This document shows positions 26,121 through 41,000 of a DNA stretch of 64,000 nucleotides, piece by piece (position 1 is the stretch's first letter; the number at the start of each line of letters is the position of its first letter). A program made the position numbers and the translations under genes. This DNA is from Lineus longissimus (taxonomy: Eukaryota; Nemertea; Pilidiophora; Heteronemertea; Lineidae), in assembly GCF_910592395.1 (NCBI RefSeq), contig NC_088322.1:14999431-15063430 (forward strand), read 5' to 3'. The notes beneath the pieces are model-generated. The model made no database searches, was not told where the DNA came from, and saw nothing but the letters and a program-made list of their open reading frames with translations.

Positions 26121-27900
26121 TATGTTTTTATAATAGTGTTTAGTCCAGTTCATTGTGTAGTAACCCATCATCCTCATGACAATTAACATGGTCCATCCCA
26201 TCCGAAAAAAGCATGTTGGTGATTGTTGCTGTCATTATTCAGCAACCTTTGCATTCCAATGCTGCTTTCCCTTTACGCGTAACAGCAGTAGGCCCTGTCT
26301 TTGCTACGCACTCTCAATCTTGGCTAACCAGCTATTGACACGGCGGGTGAAGGCATCAGTTTGCCCAAAACAATACGTGCTTACCAGGAGAGGAAAGGAC
26401 GACACTAAACAAACAGACAAGTATTAGTTCATTTTGAGGAGCGTTCAGGCCCGCATTTATAATTTCTACCCGATTGTACCCCTCTAACAATGGGAGGGCT
26501 TTGATTCTATTGTGTTAGAAAGGTACACCAATACCTTTACCCACCATGATTGAACTCTCTCTTACACAAGCATACCCCACGGTCTTCGATCAAAGACAAA
26601 AATATTCGTACGCGATTTCACTCACGCATAACTAATCGTGGTGATCACCTCTCCAGTTGTTCAGGCAGGCAGCAGGGGTAACAGCGTATTACGTAACCAC
26701 CCGCCACTCGTTCCATTTGCCAGATTAACTGCGAATACGACAACAAGTTGGTATTGCATGAGCGATGTCTCATACGAATAAGATAATTTTGTCTTTGATC
26801 GGAGACCGTGTTCCGATTAGCCATTGATGCCGTGAGAATGTAAGGTTTGTCCAGTGATATCGATATCAATAAGCACAATAAAGGAACTCCCTTCCTGATA
26901 TTTGACCTGCACTAGATATCCATTGTAATGGTCAAATGTGTAGGCCTGTTCATGGTGAATGAGTTATGAGGACATTTACAATGGGTAGACCATTTTGTCG
27001 TCCGAATTCCTGGCTTGTTTTGCAATATATCTCGTAAAGCCCTCGTGATATTTGACGCTTACTAGAAAATATTTTCAGACGATTGGAATGTTTTTCTAAA
27101 TGAGGAATGTGTTGATGTTGTCAAAGCGACACACACATAGTACACCGTACGTCATCAGATCTTCAGACGAGTGTCACTGTCATCTGCCAAAAACCTGATT
27201 GTCCACACCCATCAGACAATTGGCAATGTCGACATATTTACATACTGCACATGTTTTGACCGTATTACACTAGTCGTTTGCCGGTTGATGCCATTCAATC
27301 AGACGAGAAAGAACCTTCTCGAACTTAAAGGGGTACACCGTTCCAGTAAAATAGAAATCCGCCAATACACAATGCCGTAGTGCAGTTATTATGTGTACAA
27401 AGTTGTTTAAACTTGGTATTCATAGTATTTGTATATCAGTCTTCACAATGACAAAATTGAATAAAATTGATATTTAGTACGTATTTCCGCAATTGGAAAA
27501 TTTTAAATTCAATTACAAATTCGAAATTTTTAACAAACGGCGCAGGCCTTTAAGGTCACTTAATTTATATCAAAACTGAAAGAAGGCCCATTGAACCATA
27601 GAGTTATTACTTTAAAACTCGAGGTCGGTGCGTGATGATATTCATGCTAAGCTTGAATATCAGACGATGAGAAATTACCTGACTGAATGAGGCCAAAGCT
27701 CAATCACAAAGTACATAGGGCGTAGTCATAATATCAGTGTGAATGAAACCATTCAAGATGAAATATTTTTCATGACACAGAGAGACCAAATTAAACCACT
27801 AACGTCTTTCAGCGAAATACCGCTAAATATTTCCTTATAAGGCAGCTAGACCCATCAAAACACTGTAACACTGTTATATTCGAAACACCATTATCCTTCC
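26121..27900. other. Intergenic region between mucins A and B
   Basis: I see no convincing gene. Several stretches align with the B-C intergenic region, for example the ATATTTGACCTG area at 26898-26960 against 44010-44060, and 27170-27340 against 44275-44480. This shows that the duplication unit included intergenic DNA. Short open frames here are not supported by start context, splice sites or recognisable domains. Confidence 0.6.
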
Positions 27901-27904
27901 GCTT

Positions 27905-28173
27905 TGATAAAATCGGAGAAAAAGGCGGGCATGGTGAAAATTTGATCTTTAGAATATATCTTCCGCTGAATTCAGATCAAAAGAGTTCAGGAGTGGCCGT
28001 ACGTCTTAATACATTCGTGCGACATGGATTGGTAGCGGGGAAGAAGGAATCTCGCAGCGTTTCATTACATCGAATTTGAGAACATCATTATTTCAAAATT
28101 GGAGGTCTTTGTAACCAGAAGATCAAAACCCTTTTGGTGAAACTTTTCAGCCAGCAAGGCTTTATACAGACAG
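27905..28173 (+). promoter_or_regulatory. Putative promoter and non-coding first exon of mucin B
   Basis: About 250 bp are strongly similar to 46235-46532 upstream of mucin C. Shared features are an AGAATATAT TATA-like box (27951-27959), a TTCGTGC motif, AATTGGAGGT, and a CAGCCAGCA...CTTTAT tail that ends at a consensus donor CAG/GTAGGT (donor GT from 28174). Conservation up to a donor, followed by divergence, suggests a 5' UTR exon spliced to the signal-peptide exon at 29013. The transcription start is not determinable by eye. Confidence 0.5.
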
Positions 28174-28736
28174 GTAGGTTTAATATCAGCTTATTCTTAT
28201 CATCGTTATCAAAAATTCACTATATCAAAGAGTATTTAAACGCGCCTTAACCGGTTATAACGTCGATGCAGTATACATTAATGGATCCGATGGCTTGTAT
28301 CAAGGAATGGAAACTGAAATCAGTACAATGTCGTTTTAATTCAATCTATTGAATGTGTAAATAACCGCTGGGGGAGGGAGACTTTGGATTAACTTTGGAA
28401 GTCGATCGGGGCTGTGTGTGTGGATGCCCATATAGATGCCCGAACTTATCGAATCTGAATATTGTTTGTCCCGCTGCCTTCTATTGTCTGTGGCAATTCA
28501 GATTTACACCTTTGATCCGACACTCGATATTGCATTAGAATTTCATTGCAATTCAAAGTTTGTTCGCTTCACGGATAACTTGATTGTAAATATACTGATA
28601 ACTGCAATGATATCTATATATCTATCTATGTATCACATTTATATATCGCCCTTATCAGTCCTATATTGGGCCGTTCATAGGCGCTTAACAAAAACAGAGT
28701 CTCTATAAGAAGTATAGTCTTTGACAATAAGCAATT

Positions 28737-28830
28737 CTAATGTTCGTAATGTTGTTGAAAAAGGTGGGTCTTAAGGAGTGTCTTAAAAGTTGTGATGGAG
28801 TCCGCATATAAGGCAGAATAAGAAAACAAA
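28737..28830 (-). mobile_element. Short LINE ORF2 tail remnant, antisense in intron 1 of mucin B
   Basis: The minus strand reads SITTFKTLLKTHLFQQHYEH and a stop. TFK-x3-LKTHLF is typical of the extreme C-terminus of CR1/L2-like LINE ORF2 proteins. Only about 20-25 residues are recognisable, so the call is tentative. Confidence 0.35.
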
Positions 28831-29029
28831 TTATCACTGACCATCATACGTATACGAATACAACTGTAGAAAGAGGACGAATTTTGTGTACATCTGTATA
28901 CGTATAAGACTCCGTGATAAGTCACTGATATCATGATCAAACTCCCTATTTTTTAAAGTTGTTAATCTGATTTTGTTGTCTTCAATTACTGTATATCTAT
29001 TTTCATTTTCAGCTTGTTGATCAACAACA

Positions 29030-32000
29030 ATGGCACGGATCGGAATAATCCTATTGGCTATCGTCATCCTGGCAAGCGGTAAGCAAAGCCAATTATTCTA
29101 GTCCTATAAATACTTAACAAAAAAAAAGTGATGCATCATGTAAGTTTGAATATTTCCTAAAGGAACTGGTCAAATTCTTCGATGTAAAGTTTTTCTGATA
29201 ACAAGTATTAGCAGCAATAAAATTTTTCTGACAATAATGCTAAGACACTGTATTTGAGTGTACTCGGTCGCATTGAAAATCATGTGTCGAATTTGGAAGT
29301 CAATAGACAGGTCACATGTCTAGCGTGAATCTCATACAATGTTCGATGCGTGTCTATCAACCATGACGTACTGCCATGACCAGTATATTTCTTTGATATG
29401 GGCAGTATTTTGCATTATTTTCTTGACTTTAACAGTAAGCAATGGGGGATCATCCACCGGGTCCACGACAGGCACTGGAGGATCATCAACTGGGTCCTCG
29501 ACAGGCAATGGAGGATCATTCACCGGGTCCTCGACCGGCACTGGGGGATCATCCAGTGGGTCCTCGACAAGCACTGGAGGATCATCAACTGGGTCCTCGA
29601 CAGGCACTGGAGGATCATCCACCGGGTCCTCGACAGGCACTGGAGGATCATCCACCGGGTCATCGACATGCACTGGAGGATCATCTGCCGGGTCCTCGAC
29701 AAGCACTGGAGGATCGTCCACCGGGTCCTCGACAGGCACTGGAGGATCGTCCACCGGGTCCACGACAGGCACTGGAGGATCGTCCACCGGGTCCACGACA
29801 GACACTAGGGGATCATCAACTGGGTCCTCTACAGGCACTCGGGGATCATCAACTGGGTCCTCGACAAGCACTGGAGGATCATCCACCGGGTCCTCGACAA
29901 GCACTGGAGGATCATCAACTGGGTCCTCGACAAGCACTAGAGGATCATCCACCGGGTCCTCGACAAGTAGTGGAGGATCATCCACCGGGACGTCAAAAGT
30001 GCAATCCTCGACAGGCACTGGAGGATCGTCCACCGAGTCCAGGACAGGCACTAGAGGATCGTCCACCGGGTCCACGACAGGCACTGGAGGATCATCCACC
30101 GGGTCCTCGACAGGCACTGGAGGATCATCCACCGGGTCCTCGACAAGCACTGGAGGATCATCCACCGGGACGTCAAAAGTGCAATCCTCGACAGGCACTG
30201 GAGGATCGTCCACCGGGTCCTCAACAGGCACTGGAGGATCGTCCACCGAGTCCAGGACAGGCACTAGAGGATCGTCCACCGGGTCCACGACAGGCACTGG
30301 AGGATCATCCACCGGGTCCGAGACAGGCACTGGAGGATCATCCACCGGGTCCTCGACAGACACTGGAGGATCATCAACTGGGTCCTCGACCAGCACTGGA
30401 GGATCATCAACTGGGTCCTCGACAGGCACTGGGGGATCATCCACCGGGTCCTCGACAAGCACTGGAGGATCATCCACCGGGTCCACTACAGGCACTGGAG
30501 GATCATCCACCGGGTCCTCGACAAGCACCGGAGGATCATCAACTGGGTCCTCGACGAGCACTGGAGGATCATCCACCGGGTCAAGGACAAGCACCGGAGG
30601 ATCATCAACTGGGTCCTCGACAAGCACTGGAGGATCATCCACCGGGTCCTCGACAAGCACTGGAGGATCATCAACTGGGTCCTCGACAAGCACTGGTGGA
30701 TCATCCACCGGGTCCTCGACAAGCACTGGAGGATCATCCACCGGGTCCTCGATAAGTACTGGAGGATCATCCACCGGGTCCACGACAAGCACTGGAGGAT
30801 CATCCACCGGGTCCTCGACAAGCACTGGAGGATCATCCACCGGGTCCACGAGAAGCACTGGAGGATCATCCACCGGGTCCTCGACAAGCACTGGAAGATC
30901 ATCCACCGGGTCCTCGACAAGTACTGGAGGATCATCCACCGGGACGTCAAAAATGCAATCCTTGACAGGCACTGGAGGATCGTCCACCGGGTCCACGACA
31001 GGCACTGGAGGATCATCCACCGGGTCCTCGACAGGCACTGGAGGATCATCAACTGGGTCTTCGACCAGCACTGGAGGATCATCAACTGGGTCCTCGACAG
31101 GCACTGGGGGATCATCCACCGGGTCCTCGACAAGCACTGGAGGATCATCCACCGGGTCCACTACAGGCACTGGAGGATCATCCACCGGGTCCTCGACAAG
31201 CACCGGAGGATCATCAACTGGGTCCTCGATGAGCACTGGAGGATCATCCACCGGGTCCAGGACAAGCACCGGAGGATCATCAACTGGGTCCTCGACAAGC
31301 ACTGGAGGATCATTCACCGGGTCCTCGACAAGCACTGGAGGATCATCAACTGGGTCCTCGTCAAGCACTGGAGGATCATCCACCGGGTCCTCGACAAGCA
31401 CTGGAGGATCATCCACCGGGTCTTCGACAAGCACTGGAGGATCATCCACCGGGTCCACGACAGGCACCGGAGGATCATCCACCGGGTCCTCGACAAGCAC
31501 TGGAGGATCATCCACCGGGTCCACGACAAGCACTGGAGGATCATCCACCGGGTCCTCGACAAGCACTGGAGGATCATCCACCCGGTCCTCGACAAGCACT
31601 GGAGGATCATCCACCGGGTCCTCAACAAGTACTGGAGGATCATCCACCGGGTCCTCGACAAGCACTGGAGGATCATCAACTGGGTCCTCTACAAGCACTG
31701 GAAGATCATCAACCGGGTCCTCGACAAGCACTGGAGGATCATCCACCGGGTCCTCGACAAGCACTGGAGGATCATCCACCGGGTCCTCGACAAGCACTGG
31801 AGGATCATTCACCGGATCCTCGACAAGCACTGGAGGATCATCCACCGGATCCTCGACAAGCACTGGAGGATCATCCACCGGATCCTCGACAAGCACTGGA
31901 GGATCATCCACCGGGTCCTCGACAAGCACTGGAGGATCATCCACCGGGTCCACGACAGGCACTGGGGGATCATCCATCGGGTCCTCGACAGGCACTGGAG

Positions 32001-35000
32001 GATCATCCACCGGGTCCTCAACAAGTACTGGAGGATCATCCACCGGGTCCTCGACAAGAACTGGAGGATCATCAACTGGGTCCTCTACAAGCACTGGAAG
32101 ATCATCAACCGGGTCCTCGACAAGCACTGGAGGATCATCCACCGGGTCCTCGACAAGCACTGGAGGATCATCCACCGGGTCCTCGACAAGCACTGGAGGA
32201 TCATCCACCGGATCCTCGACAAGCACTGGAGGATTATCCACCGGATCCTCGACAAGCACTGGAGGATCATCCACCGGGTCCTCGACAAGTACTGGAGGAT
32301 CATCCACCGGGACGTCAAAAGTGCAATCCTCGACAGGCACTGGAGGATCGTCCACCGAGTCCAGGACAGGCACTGGAGGACCGTCCACCGGATCCACGAC
32401 AGGCACTGGGGGATCATCCACCGGGTCCTCGACAGGCACTGGAGGATTATCCACCGGGTCCTCGACAAGTACTGGAGGATCATCCACCGGGACGTCAAAA
32501 GTGCAATCTTCGACAGGCACTGGAGGATCGTCCACCGAGTCCAGGACAGGCACTGGAGGATCGTCCACCGGGTCCATGACAGGCACTGGAGGATCATCCA
32601 CCGGGTCCTCGACAGGCACTGGAGGATCATCCACCGGGTCCTCGACAAGCACTGGAGGATCATCCACCGGGACGTCAAAAGTGCAATCCTCGACAGGCAC
32701 TGGAGGATCGTCCACCGAGTCCAGGACAGGCACTGGAGGACCGTCCACCGGATCCACGACAGGCACTGGGGGATCATCCACCGGGTCCTCGACAGGCACT
32801 GGAGGATCATCCACCGAGTCCTCGACAAGTACTGGAGGATCATCCACCGGGACGTCAAAAGTGCAATCCTCGACAGGCACTGGAGGATCGTCCACCGAGT
32901 CCAGGACAGGCACTGGAGGATCGTCCACCGGGTCCACGACAGGCACTGGAGGATCATCCACTGGGTCCTCAACAGGCACTGGAGGATCATCCACCGGGTC
33001 CTCGACAAGCACTGGAGGATCATCCACCGGGTCCTCGACAAGTACTGGAGGATCATCCACTGGGACGTCAAAAGCGCAATCCTCGACAGGCACTGGAGGA
33101 TCGTCCACCGGGTCCTCGACAGGCACTGGAGGATCATCCACCGGGTCCTCGACAGGCACTGGAGGATCATCAACTGGGTCCTCGACCAGCACTGGAGGAT
33201 CATCAACTGGGTCCTCGACAGGCACTGGAGGATCATCCACCGGGTCCTCAACAAGCACTGGAGGATCATCCACCGGGTCCTCGACAAGCACTGGAGGATC
33301 ATCCACCGGGTCCTCGACAAGCACTGGAGGATCATCCACCGGGTCCTCGACAAGCACTGGAGGATCATCAACTGGGTCCTCGACAAGCACTGGAGGATCA
33401 TCCACCGGGTCCTCGACAAGCACTAGAGGATCATCTACCAGGTCCTCGACAAGCACTGGAGGATCATCCACCCGGTCCTCGACAAGCACTGGAGGATCAT
33501 CCACCGGGTCCTCGACAAGCACTGGAGGATCGTCCACCGGGTCCTCGACAGGCACTGGAGGATCATCCACCGGGTCCTCGACAGGCACTGGAGGATCATC
33601 CACCGGGTCCTCGACAAGCACTGGAGGATCATCTACCGGGTCCTCGACAAGCACTGGAGGATCATCCACCGGGTCCTCGACAGGCACTGGAGGATTATCC
33701 ACCGGGTCCTCGACAAGTACTGGAGGATCATCCACCGGGACGTCAAAAGTGCAATCTTCGACAGGCACTGGAGGATCGTCCACCGAGTCCAGGACAGGCA
33801 CTGGAGGATCGTCCACCGGGTCCATGACAGGCACTGGAGGATCATCCACCGGGTCCTCGACAGGCACTGGAGGATCATCCACCGGGTCCTCGACAAGCAC
33901 TGGAGGATCATCCACCGGGACGTCAAAAGTGCAATCCTCGACAGGCACTGGAGGATCGTCCACCGAGTCCAGGACAGGCACTGGAGGACCGTCCACCGGA
34001 TCCACGACAGGCACTGGGGGATCATCCACCGGGTCCTCGACAGGCACTGGAGGATCATCCACCGAGTCCTCGACAAGTACTGGAGGATCATCCACCGGGA
34101 CGTCAAAAGTGCAATCCTCGACAGGCACTGGAGGATCGTCCACCGAGTCCAGGACAGGCACTGGAGGATCGTCCACCGGGTCCACGACAGGCACTGGAGG
34201 ATCATCCACTGGGTCCTCAACAGGCACTGGAGGATCATCCACCGGGTCCTCGACAAGCACTGGAGGATCATCCACCGGGTCCTCGACAAGTACTGGAGGA
34301 TCATCCACTGGGACGTCAAAAGCGCAATCCTCGACAGGCACTGGAGGATCGTCCACCGGGTCCTCGACAGGCACTGGAGGATCATCCACCGGGTCCTCGA
34401 CAGGCACTGGAGGATCATCAACTGGGTCCTCGACCAGCACTGGAGGATCATCAACTGGGTCCTCGACAGGCACTGGAGGATCATCCACCGGGTCCTCAAC
34501 AAGCACTGGAGGATCATCCACCGGGTCCTCGACAAGCACTGGAGGATCATCCACCGGGTCCTCGACAAGCACTGGAGGATCATCCACCGGGTCCTCGACA
34601 AGCACTGGAGGATCATCAACTGGGTCCTCGACAAGCACTGGAGGATCATCCACCGGGTCCTCGACAAGCACTAGAGGATCATCTACCGGGTCCTCGACAA
34701 GCACTGGAGGATCATCCACCCGGTCCTCGACAAGCACTGGAGGATCATCCACCGGGTCCTCGACAAGCACTGGAGGATCGTCCACCGGGTCCTCGACAGG
34801 CACTGGAGGATCATCCACCGGGTCCTCGACAAGCACTGGAGGATCATCCACCGGGTCCTCGACAAGCACTGGAGGATCATCCACCGGGTCCTCGACAAGT
34901 ACTGGAGGATCATCCACCGGGACGTCAAAAGTGCAATCCTCGACAGGCACTGGAGGATCGTCCACAGAGTCCAGGACAGGCACTGGAGGACCGTCCACCG

Positions 35001-38000
35001 GGTCCACGACAGGCACTGGGGGATCATCCACCGGGTCCTCGACAGGCACTGGAGGATCATCCACCGGGTCCTCGACAAGTACTGGAGGATCATCCACCGG
35101 GACGTCAAAAGTGCAATCCTCGACAGGCACTGGAGGATCGTCCACCGAGTCCAGGACAGGCACTGGAAGATCGTCCACCGGGTCCACGACAGGCACTGGA
35201 GGATCATCCACCGGGTCCTCGACAGGCATTGGAGGATCATCAACCGGGTCCTCGACAAGCACTGGAGGATCATCCACCGGGTCCTCGACAAGTACTGGAG
35301 GATCATCCACTGGGACGTCAAAAGTGCAATCCTCGACAGGCACTGGAGGATCGTCCACCGGGTCCTCGACAGGCACTGGAGGATCATCCACCGGGTCCTC
35401 GACAGGCACTGGAGGATCATCAACTGGGTCCTCGACCAGCACTGGAGGATCATCAACTGGGTCCTCGACAGGCACTGGAGGATCATCAACTGGGATCTCG
35501 ACCAGCACCGGAGGATCATCAACTGTGTCCTCGACAGGCAATGGAGGATCATCCACCGGGTCCTCGACAAGCACTGGAGGATCATCCACCGGGTCCTCGA
35601 CAAGCACTGGAGGATCATCCACCGGGTCCTCGACAAGCACTGGAGGATCATCCACCGGGTCCTCGACAAGCACTGGAGGATCATCAACTGGGTCCTCGAC
35701 AAGCACTGGAGGATCATCCACCGGGTCCTCGACAAGCACTGGAGGATCATCTACCGGGTCCTCGACAAGCACTGGAGGATCATCCACCGGGTCCTCGACA
35801 AGCACTGGAGGATCATCCACCGGGTCCTCGACAAGCACTGGAGGATCGTCCACCGGGTCCTCGACAGGCACTGGAGGATCATCCACCTTGTTCTCGACAA
35901 GCACTGGAGGATCATCTACCGGGTCCTCGACAAGCACTGGAGGATCATCCACCGGGTCCTCGACAAGCACTGGAGGATCATCCACCGGGTCCTCGACAAG
36001 TACTGGAGGATCATCCACCGGGACGTCAAAAGTGCAATCCTCGACAGGCACTGGAGGATCGTCCACCGAGTCCAGGACAGGCACTGGAGGACCGTCCACC
36101 GGGTCCACGACAGGCACTGGGGGATCATCCACCGGGTCCTCGACAGGCACTGGAGGATCATCCACCGGGTCCTCGACAAGTACTGGAGGATCATCCACCG
36201 GGACGTCAAAAGTGCAATCCTCGACAGGCACTGGAGGATCGTCCACCGAGTCCACGACAGGCACTGGAGGATCATCCACCGGGTCCTCGACAGGCACTGG
36301 AGGATCATCAACCGGGTCCTCGACAAGCACTGGAGGATCATCCACCGGGTCCTCGACAAGTACTGGAGGATCATCCACTGGGACGTCAAAAGTGCAATCC
36401 TCGACAGGCACTGGAGGATCGTCCACCGGGTCCTCGACAGGCACTGGAGGATCATCCACCGGGTCCTCGACAGGCACTGGAGGATCATCAACTGGGTCCT
36501 CGACCAGCACTGGAGGATCATCAACTGGGTCCTCGACAGGCACTGGAGGATCGTCCACCGGGTCCACGACAGGCACTGGAGGATCATCCACTGGGTCCTC
36601 GACAGGCACTGGAGGATCATCAACTGGGATCTCGACCAGCACCGGAGGATCATCAACTGTGTCCTCGACAGGCAATGGAGGATCATCCACCGGGTCCTCG
36701 ACAAGCACTGGAGGATCATCCACCGGGTCCTCGACAAGCACTGGAGGATCATCAACTGGGTCCTCGACAAGCACTGGAGGATCATCCACCGGGTCCTCGA
36801 CAAGCACTGGAGGATCATCTACCGCGTCCTCGACAAGCACTGGAGGATCATCCACTGGGTCCTCGACAAGCACTGGAGGATCATCCACCGGGTCCTCGAA
36901 AAGCACTGGAGGATCGTCCACCGGGTCCTCGACAGGCACTGGAGGATCATCCACTGGGTTCTCGACAAGCACTGGAGGATCATCTACCGGGTCCTCGACA
37001 AGCACTGGAGGATCATCCACCGGGTCCTCGACAAGCACTGGAGGATCATCCACCGGGTCCTCGACAAGCACTGGAGGATCATCAACTGGGTCCTCGACAA
37101 GCACTGGAGGATCATCCACCGGGTCCTCGACAAGTACTGGAAGATCATCCACCGGGACGTCAAAAGTGCAATCCTCGACAGGCACTGGAGGGTCAAGCAC
37201 TCGGACTTCAACAGTGCAGCCCTCGACAAGTACTGGAGGATCAACCACTGGGTCTACCCCAGCATCCTCAAGTACATCGTCGACTGTTACATCAACGTCA
37301 TCTGTGATTTCCTCAACAATATCCCCCACACCATCTGCTTCTGTTACGTCAACAACTACTGTCCCAACCACAACTACTGCACTTGCACCTACAGAAATCG
37401 ACCCTCTGGCCAGGTTTGTCTCGAATTTCGTCTTGACGATTGATTTCGGCTATGGATCGGACATTGTGGACCCGACCAGCGAGGCTCACAAGAACCTTGT
37501 GAATGCAGTCGTGTCTTTCGTAAGTACAGTTTTTTTTAGTAATGGGCACACCTTCATCCAAAATAAAAAACACACAGAGTAAAAATCATGATATGTGTCC
37601 GATATAACGCCTACAGATTTAGTTACCAAAACCCTTAGCAGATAATGCACCATCCTGAAATCAGAATAACACTATATTTGTTTCAAAGAATCACAAGAAA
37701 CTCATCATGCAAATGTCACATTTTCAGTTGCGTTTCGTCCTGAGATTCATCTTCCGTATTGACTACGAAATTCCACAGATAAAGTAAGTTGTCGTTTGTT
37801 TGGTTACTTGGCAACAGTTTTCATGGCTACATAATGTTGACCTGCATCAGGCTTCCGTTTACGTCTCATGACCATACACGAGGATCCAAAAATCACAAGG
37901 AGTAATTGTGAAAACATAAAATGACCATCTGGAAAGGCTATGGTGACGTAAAGCGATATCAGATTTACCAAAATCGGACATTGCTGAAATTTAAAGATTT

Positions 38001-41000
38001 GATCAATTGCCGCCATCTTGGATATCGGCATCCTGAGATTCAGGTGTTCCTACGTCATATACTGCGTTACCAGTTCAGGCTGTAAGTTGTATTGATGCCG
38101 AATTAGTGCCACTTTCTCTCATAAAAGTTTTATCTTATCAATAAATAGCAAAATATTATCTTTATCAATAAAACTTGTCACTTTCTGGTGGGTTTTAAGG
38201 TGATTTTGTGAGAAAGGCACTCATTTTAGCGAGCTTAGTGGTGATGCGATATAGCCTCTTTGCAAAACGAAAAATTATTTCCTTTTCTATATCCGCGGTA
38301 CTGCTTTTCAAGGTGGTAGTACCTTTCTAGTACTAGAGACGTTGTAAGGAACGAAATCAGTGCTTCTAGTGTCAAGATTGAAGATTTACAGTAAATGCAT
38401 AGAGAAGATCCTGTTGTTTTTTTCAAACGAGTATATGGCGCTGGCCATTCAGATTTTATGATAATTTCTCTGCATTTTTCAGACAAGGTTCTGCAATAGT
38501 TAACGTGAAAATCAGCATTCCTTTAGCAGATTTGAGGATGGCGTCAGCTGCCTCTGGCGGGAGTTTCAAACTCGATACCGTTTTGTTGGCCGCAGTGAAC
38601 AATGCATCAAAGCACAACGTTACCGTTGATGGTAAAGCTGTGGACTATGCCGGAATGGTGAAGAGTCTTCAGAGTGAGTTTGTTTACCTTCCTTGACATT
38701 CCAATAGTCCCAATCATGTACATAGTTTTACTAAAAAGAATGCTCTACTGAGAATAATCTAACCCTGAGACAAATATAAGATGAGTCATAATCTTAAATG
38801 ATTCTTACCAGAAATGGATTTCTAGGAAAACGTTCTAGACACCTCAGACGTGGAAAGATGTTCCACAAAAAATGAGATCCACTTAGAATTATCTTATTAT
38901 GGAAACGTGAGTGATGATTTCGTCTTTTAGAACAATAACAAAATCAGGTAACTTTAGAGGGATCCCGACTTTCCTGTCACAGACTTAGTTATAATCAATT
39001 GATCGGATATTTACTTTCTTTTTACTTTAGCCGCTTTTTCGAAAGCCTACAGTCCCTGTGACTTCAACCCTTGCACAACGGGACACAAGTGTGTGGACCT
39101 AAAGCCTGACAGGCCGTATACCTTTGACTTTGCTTGTCAGTCTAAATGCAAAGACCACTCTTGTGGCGTTTATTCCGAATGTTTCCAAGACAAGGAGGGA
39201 GATCCTTCGTGCGTGTAAGTACATGATCAGGTGTCAATATGATAATAGTCAGGCTTTGAAGTCGTTGTCGCTCTTAGCATAACCGCCCAGGGCAAAAAAA
39301 CATACTTCTACAACTTATGTGTCAAAAATTCAAAGAAAGGTTGAAATACCAGTCGAAAATTAATTTTAGTTGTCGATTTTAGATTTTAAATTTTAATCGT
39401 TTGTCTCTCAATCTAACAAAATGTTTTTATTTTCAGATATAGTGAGTCTAAACTTATGCTCTTCCTGGGAATATCGATCGGTGGTTTCCTCGCACTCATC
39501 ACACTCGTGGGAATGCTGTGCCTGCTCTGCAGGTGGAGGAAGGCGGACACTAGGGCAAAGTAAGGAGATAAATTCCGATATTTTTGTTGATGGTCCAAGT
39601 TTCCGGTGTTTCACTCGTGGAGATGATAAAATAGGCCTGATATTAACATACACACGTCAAACTGCCCGTTTTATCTCTCTCCTTTTCCATTCCCGTTACA
39701 ACATTTCTCAGCACACATTCGCTTGATGGTGTTGTTCTCAGGGCGGGAACGTGGGGAATACATGAGGGAGCACCGGTAGCACAGTCATGGCCGGTCAAAA
39801 CCTTGCTGCTGGAATGTCACGCGCACCCCATGAGAACGCGAGATGAAGCAGTGGGCATGGTTGATAAGAAGATGGTGACATTGTCATGTGAAGTTAACGG
39901 GGGCGATGGCTGTTGCTTTCGCTGTAATCATGATGAAGTGTAGATACATCTAACATGTCATAACATAGCTCGATTCGAAATTCCTCGCATTACAATGTTA
40001 GTTTTCACTTTGTTATAACAGAAAGGAAGAGAGAGAGATGTTCTCCACATCCCCCGGAAAAAGTCCTCAGACACACTCGGCGAAGAATGCTGCTTTTGTT
40101 GAAGATGAGGTACGTTCTGCGTACATATTATACAAATCACGAGAGTTGAAATCTAAAATTTAATAAGTAACTGAAGTTAGTTAATTTGAAACTTTACTGA
40201 ATGAAGGTATGGTGGTATAAGCAGGATGACTTGAGATGGCATGTGGAGATGGTTCGGTTTTCGTGATCTAATTCTCTCTACGTGCTTGTCAATGCCGTAG
40301 CTTAGCTGTACGGACTGGAATCGTCCCTGGAACATTGAAATATTGGCAAATGTCTTTTCTAAAGTAGGTTACTGTTTTGTTTTCTAGTCGGGCAAACAGC
40401 ATCATGGGACCTACGCCTCTTACCTAGGGTACGAACAAGACTCCCTCAGCAAGGCGGTAAGTGTCCAGTGCCACTGGTTCAGGTTAAGTCTCGGGGTAGG
40501 TATTGGTGTTGGTGCAGTGTTGGTGTAGGAGACTGGCCCCGTCTCCAAACACCGAGCCCGGGTGGAACACTGGTGTAACACTTCGGCAACACCAGGGTGA
40601 CCCCTAGTGTAAGTGGTGTAACACGGGAATTGACTTTGTCATCTTGTTTTCTCGCTTCACCCAAACACCGAACACCTTACACTTTCTCAACCCCAAGACT
40701 TGACCTGAGCCACTGTGGCAAGCTGACTGAATATTTGATGGATTGGCAGTTTGGTAGCTTTATTGTAGACCCTCATGATCCCTGATATCATACATGATTT
40801 GCACACCACTGGCATAAGAACAACAAAGATTGGTCTGAAATAGATGCCTGGTACACTTCCCCACCACAATGCATAGTGAATATTTCTAAAAATATATGTA
40901 ACTACAGTAACTGCACATAACTACTGTAACTGGCTCGATTAATTTGTCAAAATGAAACCTTTAGATTTTGATGGAACAATCTGCATGAACGGAACCTTTT

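Noticed and set aside
29436-37519. Collagen or silk-like protein in place of mucin B because of Gly-rich repeats
   Set aside because: There is no Gly-x-y triplet pattern. The unit is dominated by Ser/Thr, and the exon joins in phase to SEA, Cys-rich and TM exons homologous to A and C.
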